NCBI RefSeq assembly: GCF_000332155.1
Contig: NZ_KB235904.1
Span: forward strand, 1,020,946 to 1,084,945
DNA length: 64,000 bases
Source: Kamptonema formosum PCC 6407
GTDB taxonomy: Bacteria > Cyanobacteriota > Cyanobacteriia > Cyanobacteriales > Microcoleaceae
Direction of reading: 5' to 3'
Below, piece by piece: positions 16,979-25,671 of the stretch; within the stretch, counting starts at the first letter, position 1, and each line of letters starts with the position of its first letter. The translations under genes and the position numbers were made by a program. Under the pieces are notes generated by a model. The model searched no databases. It worked only from the letters and a program-made list of their open reading frames with translations, and had not been told where the DNA came from.

Positions 16979-17833
16979 ATGCCTGTAAATGCGCGATCGC
17001 CCCATCCCAAACGCCCACTGTCTCAACTTTTGATCCTACTAGCCCTAGCAGCATTTACTGCTGTTGCCGCTATCCATTTCTACCCAGATTTAACTACCGT
17101 GTTCCAAACCCCTCAATCGATCGCCACACCACCGCCAGAAATAGAGAATATCCTCAAAGGTAAGCGCAAAATTGTCACGGTTGGCGACAGCATCACGGAA
17201 GCGGGGAAGTATACAGGGGGATACGTCTGGCTGTTGCAAAACTATTTAAACGCTCTCTACCCTAGTCAAAAAATTGAGATTATTAACGCCGGAATCTCAG
17301 GTAACAAGTCTACGGATATGCAGGCACGTTTCCAAAAAGATGCGATCGCTAAAAATCCCGATTTAATTACTATCAATGTCGGCGTTAACGATGTTTGGCT
17401 GGCATTTTTTGACTTCCGCACCAACCAAGTCCACCCTGAAGGCAATCTCCCAGCAGGTGTACCATTAGCAGTGTACCGCCAAAAACTCACCGAAATGGTG
17501 CGATCGGCTCAAGCCGCAGGCATTCGAGTTGCCTTGCTGTCTCCTACCCCAATTAGAGAAGTGCTGCACGGCCCTGAAAATCGCCGCTTACCAGAGTATA
17601 TGGCTGTGATGCGTCAGATCGCGATCGAGAATAACTGTCTGTATATTGACCTCAACTCGCCATTTCGGGAAGTGCTAATCGCCTTTCAGAAACACGCAGG
17701 GCGATCGCTTAACCTATTAACAAGGGACGGCGTACACCCCAACCTCGCCGGCAACCGCATTATTGCCTACACGATTCTGCGGGGATTAGGCATTTCAGAG
17801 AAAGATATTCAAAGCGTACAAGTAAAATATTAA
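16979..17833 (+). CDS. SGNH/GDSL-family hydrolase, membrane-anchored or secreted
   Basis: A 284-residue SGNH hydrolase when started at ATG 16979; the frame is open further upstream but the extra part lacks hydrophobic or conserved character. A hydrophobic segment (LSQLLILLALAAFTAVAAI) near residues 15-35 suggests a signal anchor. Block I is VTVGDSITEAG with the nucleophile Ser, block II has NAGISGNKS, block III INVGVND, and block V DGVHPN with the catalytic Asp and His. Such enzymes deacylate or de-esterify lipids or polysaccharides; substrate unknown. Confidence 0.88.
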   Translation: MPVNARSPHPKRPLSQLLILLALAAFTAVAAIHFYPDLTTVFQTPQSIATPPPEIENILKGKRKIVTVGDSITEAGKYTGGYVWLLQNYLNALYPSQKIEIINAGISGNKSTDMQARFQKDAIAKNPDLITINVGVNDVWLAFFDFRTNQVHPEGNLPAGVPLAVYRQKLTEMVRSAQAAGIRVALLSPTPIREVLHGPENRRLPEYMAVMRQIAIENNCLYIDLNSPFREVLIAFQKHAGRSLNLLTRDGVHPNLAGNRIIAYTILRGLGISEKDIQSVQVKY

Positions 17834-17950
17834 AAGGGAAGAGATAAGGGAAAATAGAAGATGCAGAAATGGGGAAAATAGCAAAATTTCCCTCTTCTTT
17901 CTTCCTTCTTCCTTCTTCCCTCTTCCTTCTTCCTTCCCCATCTCTGCTGT

Positions 17951-19693
17951 ATGCAAACGCAAGAGTTTCTAGAGCGGTATCAACAGGGAGAGCGCAACTT
18001 TGCTCACATTGACCTTAGCGGTGCGAGTTTAAGCGGGGCCAACCTGCGGGAAATTGACCTCACAGGCGCTAACCTCACAGGTGCAAATCTCAGTTGGGCA
18101 TTTTTGAGCCACGCTAAATTAGTAGGCGCTTGCTTACGGCGGGCAGATCTCCGCAGTGCGATGCTCACCAGTGCTAATCTTAATCAGTCAATATTGAGCG
18201 GCGCAAATCTTACTAAAGTAGATTTACGACTTGCTTATTTACAAGAAGCAGACTTGAATTGGGCAATATTTCAAGAAGCGGATCTTAGCGGCGCTGACCT
18301 TCAAAGAGCTAAATCCGATCAAATTAATCTCGAAAAGGCAAAACTCGATGGGGCGCGATTAATGGGTGCGGAATTAATGGAGGCAAATCTTAACCGTGCC
18401 AGTCTTGCAGGAGCTAATTTAACTGGTGCTAATTTGCGAGAAGCACACTTAGCAGAGGCTAATTTGCGAGAGGCTATTTTAAAGGGTGCTAATTTGATTG
18501 AAGCTGACCTCAATGGTGCGATCTTACGGTCAGCAAATTTGACTGAGGCTGATATGCACCGAGTAGTTTTAACCGGGGCAGATTTAACAGAGGCGGTGCT
18601 TAATGGTGCTGATTTAAGTCGCGCTAATTTGACTGGTGCTTATTTATTAAAAGCAAGTTTTAAGAAAGCACATTTACTCCGTTCTAACCTCCAAGAAGTT
18701 TATTTACTGTGGGCAGATTTGACAGAGGCGAATTTGCGCGGTGCGGATTTACGCAAGGCAGATTTGAGCGGTGCTTATCTCAGCGATGCAATATTAAGCG
18801 AAGCAGATTTAAGAGATGCTCTGTTGATTGAGGCCCATCTAATTCGCACGAATTTGGAAGGGGCGCAGCTAACGGGATGCTGTATTCATAATTGGCATAC
18901 TGAGGAGGTTAATTTCTCGAAGGTTGAGTGTAGATATGTTTTTAATCAGTTTAATTATACTACTAAAAGTCCTAGTAATCGTTATCCTGTAGGTCGAGAT
19001 TTTGAGCCGGGAGAATTTGGCAATCAGGATCGAGAAAATAGTTCTATAATCGAAGTATTTTTTCCTGAGTTTCCTAATTGGGAAGCTTTGGTATTTACGG
19101 TGGCTCAGGTGGAATTGGAAAGTCGGGAACTTAAACTGAATATCCAATTTTTTGAATCGGCTGACGATCGGCATTTACTGCGGTTAAGCGCGAATAATTT
19201 GGTGAATGCAAAAATTTTAGCTGAGCATATTTTACAGCTTTATCCTGAGATGTTACAGCGAGTTTTAAGTCGGCGGATAGAGATTTTAGAATTACTCGAT
19301 CTGGCTGTTGTAGTTAAGGATAAATCCAGGCCAATCGAAGAAACGACGATGCCAGTTTCACCGTCACCTCAGCAACAGGAACTCACGGATAAACGGCGAG
19401 AGATATATAAAGAGATATCGCGTCAAATTAAGTTTATTGTGATGACTCAAACTCCTGATAAATTTGTGGAAAGTGTGGAGCGGTTGTTGGATTATTTGAA
19501 GCTACAGGGGGTTTCAACTGAGGACATTCAAAAGAAGGTTGTAGGTCAAGTTATTTTGCAGCGGGCTAAGCAAGATCGGGGGTTTTTAGAGCAATTAATA
19601 AGATGGGAAAAAACTGCTTCCGAGCACGCTCGGTTTTCGATGGTGGGTGAGGCGGTGAGGTTAGCGATCGCACTTGTTTGGGAGCAGGAATAA
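17951..19693 (+). CDS. Pentapeptide-repeat protein with C-terminal helical domain
   Basis: A 580-residue protein. Residues about 15-310 are continuous pentapeptide repeats (ADLSGANL type), with only brief irregularities. Residues 315-450 form a mixed domain with YRYVFNQFNYTTKSPSN and NREN...EVFFPEFPNWEALV. The last 110 residues (DKRREIYKEISRQIKFIVMT to LAIALVWEQE) are a separate helical domain that resembles effector-associated modules in cyanobacterial NTPase and caspase-like proteins. No enzymatic motif. A TTCCTTCTTCCCTC-rich spacer precedes it. Confidence 0.85.
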   Translation: MQTQEFLERYQQGERNFAHIDLSGASLSGANLREIDLTGANLTGANLSWAFLSHAKLVGACLRRADLRSAMLTSANLNQSILSGANLTKVDLRLAYLQEADLNWAIFQEADLSGADLQRAKSDQINLEKAKLDGARLMGAELMEANLNRASLAGANLTGANLREAHLAEANLREAILKGANLIEADLNGAILRSANLTEADMHRVVLTGADLTEAVLNGADLSRANLTGAYLLKASFKKAHLLRSNLQEVYLLWADLTEANLRGADLRKADLSGAYLSDAILSEADLRDALLIEAHLIRTNLEGAQLTGCCIHNWHTEEVNFSKVECRYVFNQFNYTTKSPSNRYPVGRDFEPGEFGNQDRENSSIIEVFFPEFPNWEALVFTVAQVELESRELKLNIQFFESADDRHLLRLSANNLVNAKILAEHILQLYPEMLQRVLSRRIEILELLDLAVVVKDKSRPIEETTMPVSPSPQQQELTDKRREIYKEISRQIKFIVMTQTPDKFVESVERLLDYLKLQGVSTEDIQKKVVGQVILQRAKQDRGFLEQLIRWEKTASEHARFSMVGEAVRLAIALVWEQE

Positions 19694-19844
19694 GTAATTA
19701 AAAATTAAAAATTAAAAAGGAAATTGTAAACAAAGCCCGATTCCCTAATCATAGCTACGCTTTACCCACCACATCCAAGTCCCTTTTCGCAGCAAGTATA
19801 GTATAATTGGTAAATATGATAAGGGCAAAATTTGTACAGAAATT

Positions 19845-20066
19845 ATGACTATCGATTTACAGATTTTTCAAACTGTAATCAAGATGCCAGAATCTCTCAA
19901 ACAAGAGATATTGCATTATGCAAAATATTTACTTGAGAAACACGCAAAAACTGAATCATCTCAAGAACAATTTGAACAACCTCATGGTTATGGTAGTTGG
20001 GCCGGTCAAATCGTTATGTCTGATGATTTCGATGAACCCCTGGAAGATTTAAAGGAATATATGTAA
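19845..20066 (+). CDS. DUF2281-type antitoxin
   Basis: A 73-residue protein: a helical N-terminus (MPESLKQEILHYAKYLLEKH) followed by a flexible segment GYGSWAGQIVMSDDFDEPLEDLKEYM, typical of DUF2281/VapB-like antitoxins whose C-terminal tail binds the PIN toxin. Its stop is one base before the toxin start, so the two are translated as a unit. Confidence 0.88.
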   Translation: MTIDLQIFQTVIKMPESLKQEILHYAKYLLEKHAKTESSQEQFEQPHGYGSWAGQIVMSDDFDEPLEDLKEYM

Positions 20067-20067
20067 C

Positions 20068-20448
20068 ATGGAATCCCTTTTAGATACTCATGTCTTTCTG
20101 TGGTATTTGCTTGGCGATCCGAATCTAAGTAGTAAAGCAAAAGAAGCGATCGATACTAAAACAGATTTGTATTTTAGTATTGCCAGCCTTTGGGAAATAT
20201 CCATTAAAATCAATGTTGGTAAGCTTCAACTAAATCGGTCATTTGAATACCTGCCAAAGGAATTGCAATACATTAACGCTCAAATTCTACCAATTACATC
20301 TAAAGATACTGAGATTTACGCACTTCTTCCTCTCCATCACCGAGATCCTTTCGATCGCATTCTGATAGCACAGGCGATGAATCATTCGCTGGTTTTGATT
20401 AGTCGCGATGAGGCTTTTGATGCTTATCCAATTCAGCGGGTTTGGTGA
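20068..20448 (+). CDS. PIN-domain type II toxin (VapC-like ribonuclease)
   Basis: A 126-residue PIN-domain protein. Acidic metal-binding residues are present: D6 (LLDTH), E43 (SLWEISIK), D93/D96 (HRDPFDRILIAQA) and D114 (ISRDEAFDAY). It ends with the usual YPIQRVW. VapC toxins cleave tRNA or rRNA when the antitoxin is lost. The antitoxin gene is immediately upstream. Many cyanobacterial genomes hold dozens of such pairs. Confidence 0.93.
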   Translation: MESLLDTHVFLWYLLGDPNLSSKAKEAIDTKTDLYFSIASLWEISIKINVGKLQLNRSFEYLPKELQYINAQILPITSKDTEIYALLPLHHRDPFDRILIAQAMNHSLVLISRDEAFDAYPIQRVW

Positions 20449-20532
20449 TAAGAAGGCAAAATTAAATACTAGCGATCGCTCCACCCTCATAAAGCTAGAA
20501 TCACACTCAATATTTCCGCTTACTTAACATTG

Positions 20533-21255
20533 CTAAATAAAACCGTGTTCTGCTAAAAAATCTGGCGTAATTTCTCCCATACTGCTAACAGCAGTTTCTT
20601 CCCATCCAGAACTAGAATCAGAAGATAACATAGAGTTACTACGAATGAATTTCGCTACATATTTACCCAAAATATCTGCTTCAATATTTACCCAACTCCC
20701 CGGTTTCAAATCCCGCAGATTAGTTTCACTATAACTATGGGGAATTACAGCCACTTCAAACCAGTTGCCGACTGCATCGCAATCTGCCACAGTTAAGCTG
20801 ATGCCGTTGACGGCGATACTGCCTTTGGGAACGATGTAGGGTGCAATTTGACGCTGCCAAACTGAGGCTGCTGCTGGCGGCGCTGTAAACCGCATTTCCC
20901 AAGCATTTGCAGTGGCCGCTGACTCGACTAAACTGCCGATCCCGTCTACATGGCCTGTAACGAAATGACCGCCGAGTTTGCTGCCGGCGCGGAGAGAGGT
21001 TTCAATATTAACGCAGGCGTTGGGTTTGAGGCCGAGAGTGCTGCGGCTGAGGGTTTCTGGGGAGGCGATCGCGACAAAGCCTTGAGACAAAATTTCCACC
21101 GCCGTCAGACATACGCCATCGATCGCCACGCTATCCCCAATGGCCAAATCCCGCAAAATCGCGTCTGTATTGCCCGACACACAGGACACTTGCAAGCGAT
21201 CGCCAGACATAGCCTCAAGCGTTCCCAATCCCTGAATTAATCCTGTAAACACCAC
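20533..21255 (-). CDS. ribE: Riboflavin synthase, alpha chain
   Basis: A 240-residue riboflavin synthase that dismutates two molecules of 6,7-dimethyl-8-ribityllumazine. It consists of two similar lumazine-binding barrels. The first begins MVFTGLIQGLGTLEAM with SVAIDGVCLTAVEI; the second has GHFVTGHVDGIGSL and KGSIAVNGISLTVAD. Length is slightly above the usual 210-220 because of a C-terminal tail. It starts 130 bases from the divergent nuclease gene start. Confidence 0.96.
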   Translation of the reverse strand: MVFTGLIQGLGTLEAMSGDRLQVSCVSGNTDAILRDLAIGDSVAIDGVCLTAVEILSQGFVAIASPETLSRSTLGLKPNACVNIETSLRAGSKLGGHFVTGHVDGIGSLVESAATANAWEMRFTAPPAAASVWQRQIAPYIVPKGSIAVNGISLTVADCDAVGNWFEVAVIPHSYSETNLRDLKPGSWVNIEADILGKYVAKFIRSNSMLSSDSSSGWEETAVSSMGEITPDFLAEHGFI

Positions 21256-21385
21256 AACCCCCCGCTATTCGATCTTTAAGCACAATCCGTTGTCGATTCA
21301 GGCAAAGATCGAGGCATACTGGAATTTAGGTCATGTCGGTGCCCCGATTCTCCACCGCCTTACAGTATCCCATGAGGCCGATCCG

Positions 21386-21892
21386 ATGATTGAAATGAAA
21401 GTCGCAGGAATTGCCTTGGATGCAGCCACGCGCAGTCCTATTGTCCTGTTGAGAGACGCTACGGAGCGGCGGGCCTTGCCTATTTATATCGGTCAGGAGC
21501 AGGCAAAGGCAATAATTAGCGCTCTGGAAAGCCAAAAGCCTCCTCGGCCGCTTACTCACGATCTCCTGGTCAACTTCCTAGAGGCGTGGAATCTGACTCT
21601 GGAGCGAGTAGTAATTCACTCCCTGCAAGATAACACCTTCTATGCCGTCCTGATCGTCCGCTCTGGAGAAGTCAAAAAAGAGATTGATGCTCGCCCTAGC
21701 GATGCGATCGCCCTCGCACTTCGCACCAATAGCCCCATTTGGGTAATGGAAGAAGTGATCGCCGATGCCTCTATCCCCGTGGATCGAGACGCTGACGAAG
21801 CCGAACGCAGAGCTTTCCGAGAATTTATCTCCAACCTCCGCCCGGAGGATTTAATTCAAAGAGGAGGATCGATCGGCGGAGAATTTTCCTAA
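21386..21892 (+). CDS. Bifunctional nuclease family protein (BFN/DUF151)
   Basis: A 168-residue DUF151 protein starting at ATG 21386 (MIEMKVAGIALDAATRSPIV); an upstream open extension of 32 codons is not family-like. Conserved parts are LRDATERRALPIYIGQEQA, SQKPPRPLTHDLL, and SRPSDAIALALR-like ARPSDAIALALRTNSPI. The plant homologue was reported to have RNase and DNase activity; the bacterial role is unclear. The overlapping upstream region is shared with the ribE promoter. Confidence 0.88.
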   Translation: MIEMKVAGIALDAATRSPIVLLRDATERRALPIYIGQEQAKAIISALESQKPPRPLTHDLLVNFLEAWNLTLERVVIHSLQDNTFYAVLIVRSGEVKKEIDARPSDAIALALRTNSPIWVMEEVIADASIPVDRDADEAERRAFREFISNLRPEDLIQRGGSIGGEFS

Positions 21893-22036
21893 CAGGCAAC
21901 AGGCTTGAGGCAAGCGGCCAAAAGCAAGACAGTTATTAGTTATCAGTTATGAGTTACAGCAGTAAATCATTGTCCTGAAGCCAAGAAAAGCCTTTTGTGC
22001 CTCTGCCTCTATCCTGTAATCCTAAAAGTCTGATTT

Positions 22037-23158
22037 ATGCGTTATCGAAGGTTTGGGAAAACAAATCTGCACTTATCTGTTTTTTCTCTAGGCACAATGC
22101 GCTATCTGGCTTCTGAGGAAATTGCTATAGCCACTGTCGAGCGTGCAGTCTCTATGGGAATTAATCACCTAGAAACAGCTCAGGGTTATGGAAAAAGTGA
22201 GGAATATCTCGGTGCGGCTATTCGTGCGGGATTACCAAGACAACGCGATCGCCTTCACATTACCACGAAAATTTCCCCCACTTCCAATACCGATACAATG
22301 GAGCGCTCTATCGATGAATCTCTAAAACGATTAAATCTAGATTATCTCGACTGTTTAGCAATTCACGGCATCAATACTTGGGAACATTTAGACTGGGTAC
22401 ATACTTTTCTACCAACTCTTAAAGCTGCTGTCACTGATGGCCGAGTGCGGCACATCGGGTTTTCTACTCATGGCCCTTTAGAGTTAATTCTAGCTGCCAT
22501 CAATACAGATTATTTTGAATTCGTTAATCTACATTATTACTATTTTTTTCAGCGGAATGGGCCCGCGATCGAGTTAGCCTCGGAAAAAGATATGGGCGTG
22601 TTCATTATTTCTCCTGCTGATAAAGGAGGCCGACTTTACACCCCACCCGCAAGCCTTAAAGAATTATGTTTGCCCTTTTCCCCACTAGAATTAAACTATA
22701 GGTTTTTATTAAGCGAGCCTCGGATTACGACCCTCAGTGTTGGGCCAGCTAACCCAAATGAATTAGAATTACCTCTGAACTGCTGCGATCGCGATTATCC
22801 CCTAACATCCGCAGAAATTGCCATCTTCGATCGTTTAGAAACTCAATTCGCAGCCAGTTTAGGAACAGATAAATGCAGTCAGTGTTTCGCTTGCTTACCC
22901 TGTCCAGAAAATATTAATATTCCTGAAATATTACGTTTGCGTAATCTCGCTGTTGCCTATAATATGATAGACTTTGGTAAATACCGTTATGGAATGTTTG
23001 AAAATGCCGGACATTGGTTCCCAGGTGTTAAGGGAAATCGATGTACAGATTGCGGCGAATGTCTGCCTCGATGTCCAGAAAATCTAGATATTCCAGCTTT
23101 ATTAAAGGATACTCATCAACGGCTATCTGGTACTAGCGGCCGTCGGCTTTGGGATTAA
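22037..23158 (+). CDS. Aldo/keto reductase with C-terminal 4Fe-4S ferredoxin-like domain
   Basis: A 373-residue protein. The N-terminal part (1-280) is an aldo/keto reductase barrel: MRYRRFGKTNLHLSVFSLGT, ETAQGYGKSEEYLG (catalytic Tyr), LDYLDCLAIHGI and VRHIGFSTHG. The C-terminus holds two cysteine clusters, CSQCFACLPC and CTDCGECLPRC, each followed by PEN(I/L)(N/D)IP, fitting 4Fe-4S binding. This architecture is common in bacterial oxidoreductases of unknown substrate. Single gene. Confidence 0.93.
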   Translation: MRYRRFGKTNLHLSVFSLGTMRYLASEEIAIATVERAVSMGINHLETAQGYGKSEEYLGAAIRAGLPRQRDRLHITTKISPTSNTDTMERSIDESLKRLNLDYLDCLAIHGINTWEHLDWVHTFLPTLKAAVTDGRVRHIGFSTHGPLELILAAINTDYFEFVNLHYYYFFQRNGPAIELASEKDMGVFIISPADKGGRLYTPPASLKELCLPFSPLELNYRFLLSEPRITTLSVGPANPNELELPLNCCDRDYPLTSAEIAIFDRLETQFAASLGTDKCSQCFACLPCPENINIPEILRLRNLAVAYNMIDFGKYRYGMFENAGHWFPGVKGNRCTDCGECLPRCPENLDIPALLKDTHQRLSGTSGRRLWD

Positions 23159-23223
23159 TTAACTGTTATGTTAGTGGTGAGTTGTTAGTGGTTAGTTGTT
23201 GGTTGTTATTGGTTTCTTAGGAC

Positions 23224-23520
23224 TCCCTGCGGAAGTCCCAGAAACCGGGTTTTTGAGTCGTATGTGGGTTATAACGAAATATTTTCGTAAAAAACCCGGT
23301 TTCTTTGGTTGAGTGCGTAAGTCTTGTTTCTGTCATTGTTCGCTGTGCGAAGCAATCCCCAACCCTTCCTAAATCGTTAAAATGCTCAGTATTGTCTATG
23401 CTATTCTTATACCATTTATCTAAAAGTATGCTACAGTCCACATCGTTGACTTTACTACATAGAAGCAATCTCAGTCTAAGGCGATTGCTTCGCTACGCTC
23501 GCAATGACAACTAACAACTA
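23224..23520. repeat. GAAACCGGGTTT hairpin and CAATCGC/GCTTCGC repeat remnants
   Basis: The 372-base spacer holds an inverted repeat with AGAAACCGGGTTTTT (around 23240) and AAAAACCCGGTTTCT (ending near 23303). Further on are fragments of the GCGATTGCTTCGCTACGCTCGCAATGAC family (23480-23508) and CAACTAA heptamers (23509-23530). No coding region is credible here. Confidence 0.7.
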
Positions 23521-23530
23521 ACAACTAACA

Positions 23531-24025
23531 ATGAAAATATTAAACCTATTTTTGCTAATTAACTTTTCCTTTTTTCTTCCCAGTTTACTAGGGGAAAAAA
23601 CTGCGATCGCATTTGCTCAACCGTCAACCTGTCCCACTACAAGTTGGTATCAGTTACCATCACCTCCTTTATCTCAAACAGAGCTAAGTATCCCCAGCCT
23701 TTGGTTAACAAAACAACAATTTGGTGGTAAACTATTAGACAACTGGTTTGTTGAATCTAATAATTGGGTAATTCTGATAGTTAACCGACAACTCTGGAGT
23801 TTATTGGATTATTTAGAGCGTTACCAATTTGTCAATCAATTCGGTACAGCGGCGAGAGATTACGGTTATAACGTTCGCGTTTGTAACCCTCAAGGAGAAG
23901 CTTTAGCAATCTACTCTTGCAAATTCTCGACCGCTCAAAATAATCCTTCTACTCAACTAGAATGTAACCTAGAACTAGATTCTTTATCTAATGGTGGACT
24001 GCGCGGTAAACCGAGACGATTTTAA
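23531..24025 (+). CDS. Secreted cyanobacterial hypothetical protein
   Basis: A 164-residue protein with a signal peptide (MKILNLFLLINFSFFLPSLL...AIAFA, cleavage near residue 29). The mature part starts with a Pro/Ser-rich segment (CPTTSWYQLPSPPLSQTELS), then a region with IPSLWLTKQQFGGKLLDNWF and IVNRQLWSLLDYLERYQFVN, and four Cys that could form disulfides. No known family motif; similar short proteins occur in other cyanobacteria. It is followed by a repeat-rich spacer. Confidence 0.7.
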   Translation: MKILNLFLLINFSFFLPSLLGEKTAIAFAQPSTCPTTSWYQLPSPPLSQTELSIPSLWLTKQQFGGKLLDNWFVESNNWVILIVNRQLWSLLDYLERYQFVNQFGTAARDYGYNVRVCNPQGEALAIYSCKFSTAQNNPSTQLECNLELDSLSNGGLRGKPRRF

Positions 24026-24127
24026 TTCTCGGCTCGGTTAGAAACCGGGTTCCTATCAAAATCTCTGCTTCTTTAACCCAAACTGTCTCAGAAACCCAGT
24101 TTCTCAACTTGTAATATAATATTGGGA

Positions 24128-24301
24128 AATGATACAATCTTAGATCTTTCCAGACCAGGTGTCTGGGAAACTTATGCGGTAACAGTCCGCGATGTAGAGC
24201 ATCTAACAGGTTATAACTTCTTCTCCGGACTTACTCAAGAACTTCAGGATGCTATTGAGGAACGCCGTAACACCAACTTTTTCCTCAATACATCTACCTA
24301 A
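24128..24301 (+). pseudogene. C-terminal remnant of a DNA/RNA non-specific endonuclease (NucA-like)
   Basis: A 57-codon frame ending at TAA 24301 reads LDLSRPGVWETYAVTV, RDVEHLTGYNFFSGL and QELQDAIEERR. This is the pattern of the extreme C-terminus of secreted NucA-type nucleases (V..VE.LTGYDFF..LP...Q..IE). The catalytic DRGH region is absent, and the frame runs upstream into GAAACCCAGTTTCT repeats. It is therefore a decayed gene end, not a functional nuclease. The rest of 24026-24398 is repeat sequence. Confidence 0.6.
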
Positions 24302-24398
24302 TGCGAGACTGATATCGTGTCCTGTTGATTACCATAACAAAAACTGTTAGTAGTGCAGGCTGCAGAAGGCAGGCTCTTGCAGATGGCAGCCCGCACTA

Positions 24399-25010
24399 CT
24401 AATCAAAATCCGATGGCTGGTTGAGCCGTCGGGGACGATCTAACTTTCCGTTTCGCTTAATGAACTCCCAAGCATCTTTGAGGAACTCTCCATCAGGAAG
24501 GATGATATTGTTTCCAGCAATATCGTCTGGATCGAAACGGATGGCTCCCGTCAAATCAACATTCCATATACCCCCACCGTTAGAATCATTCCATATCGCT
24601 CCCTCCAGATTAATATTTCTCATGTTACACTCGGAAAAAGTTATGCGATTTAGTTGAGCGCCTCGGAAAGTAGCTCCTTCCAAATCGACAGATTTTAAGT
24701 AAGCATTTTGCAGGTTAGCACCATCCAAATACACTCTCCTCCAGTTGGCATGGTGAGACCAAATAAGAGACAAATCGGCACCAGATAAATTAGCGCTTTC
24801 CAAGTTAACTTCGTGAAGGTTGCTGTCTATCAAACTAGCTCCGCTCAAATTAGCTCCGCTCAAATTAGCTCCACTCAAATTACTACAATCGAAGCAGATT
24901 CCAGGTAAGTTAGCTCCGCTCAAATCGATACCGCTCAAGTTAGCCCTCCTAAAATGTCTGTTTCCGGCAGCATAGCTACTTAGCAAATACTCGGTAGTTA
25001 TATCAGTCAT
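24399..25010 (-). CDS. Pentapeptide-repeat protein
   Basis: A 203-residue protein with pentapeptide repeats from about residue 20 to 155 (RANLSGIDLSGANL and LSGANLSGANLSGASL) and the frequent terminal cap IILPDGEFLKD. The last 40 residues, WEFIKRNGKLDRPRRLNQPS, are polar. These proteins form beta helices; functions are mostly unknown. It is followed in the opposite sense of the map by a second, degraded pentapeptide gene on the same strand, 55 bases upstream. Confidence 0.85.
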   Translation of the reverse strand: MTDITTEYLLSSYAAGNRHFRRANLSGIDLSGANLPGICFDCSNLSGANLSGANLSGASLIDSNLHEVNLESANLSGADLSLIWSHHANWRRVYLDGANLQNAYLKSVDLEGATFRGAQLNRITFSECNMRNINLEGAIWNDSNGGGIWNVDLTGAIRFDPDDIAGNNIILPDGEFLKDAWEFIKRNGKLDRPRRLNQPSDFD

Positions 25011-25065
25011 ACTTTAACACCTCGACTGAATGATAGTAAAATCAGCTTTGAGTAAAGTTTAGCAT

Positions 25066-25455
25066 TCATCGCTCCGTGCAATTTTCGTTTCGGATCGTTC
25101 CATCTGGCATGACGGTATCTTTAAAGTAGGCATCCTCGATAGCGTTAAAAATAGCTTGATCGAGATCCCGACTATTGATACCAAAGAAGTTAGTTCGAGT
25201 TAAGTTTGCTTTGCCAAATTCTAAACCAATATTATTGGAAATTTCATTAGCATTTCTGAAATCAGCATCAGTTAAGTTAGCATATCCAAAAGAAGTTCCC
25301 AGTACTTTCGATCCACTAAATTTACACCCACTCAATTTGGCACTGTGGAACTTAGTCTCTTGCAAGTCGGTTTGACTAATCCCTCTTTTGTCACTCTGGG
25401 AAAATAAAAATGAGAGCCAAATTTTCAACTGTAAATAGCTCAAGGATTTGAGCAT
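25066..25455 (-). CDS. Short, diverged pentapeptide-repeat protein
   Basis: A 129-residue frame. Residues 28-110 hold irregular pentapeptide repeats (TDLQETKFHSAKLSGCKFSG) and the cap DTVMPDGTIRNEN. The first 27 residues (LKSLSYLQLKIWLSFLFSQS) are hydrophobic and do not match the repeats, so the original 5' end may have been lost and replaced. It could be a decaying partner of the gene at 24399-25010. Whether it is expressed is unclear. Confidence 0.6.
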   Translation of the reverse strand: MLKSLSYLQLKIWLSFLFSQSDKRGISQTDLQETKFHSAKLSGCKFSGSKVLGTSFGYANLTDADFRNANEISNNIGLEFGKANLTRTNFFGINSRDLDQAIFNAIEDAYFKDTVMPDGTIRNENCTER

Positions 25456-25556
25456 TTATTTTCTAACAAAATGGCTGAAATCAAGGTTTTTGGTAAAAGT
25501 CTTATGCTATAAGCATCCCAGATTATTTTCTGCCGAAAGTGACAAAAGAGGGATAA

Positions 25557-25620
25557 GGTGGGCGCTCGCTGACAATCATCTATGGCATGAATTACAAGCT
25601 TTTCGCAGCGAGCGCCCACC
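25557..25620. repeat. Hairpin repeat with 15-bp GGTGGGCGCTCGCTG arms
   Basis: Perfect inverted repeat: GGTGGGCGCTCGCTG at 25557-25571 and its complement at 25606-25620, separated by a 34-base loop. It is related to the GTGGGCGATCGCC hairpin at 1220-1282. CAACTAA heptamers follow up to 25676. Confidence 0.75.
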
Positions 25621-25671
25621 CTACATTTAATTGTATCCAGATACTAACAACTAACAACTAACAACTAACAA

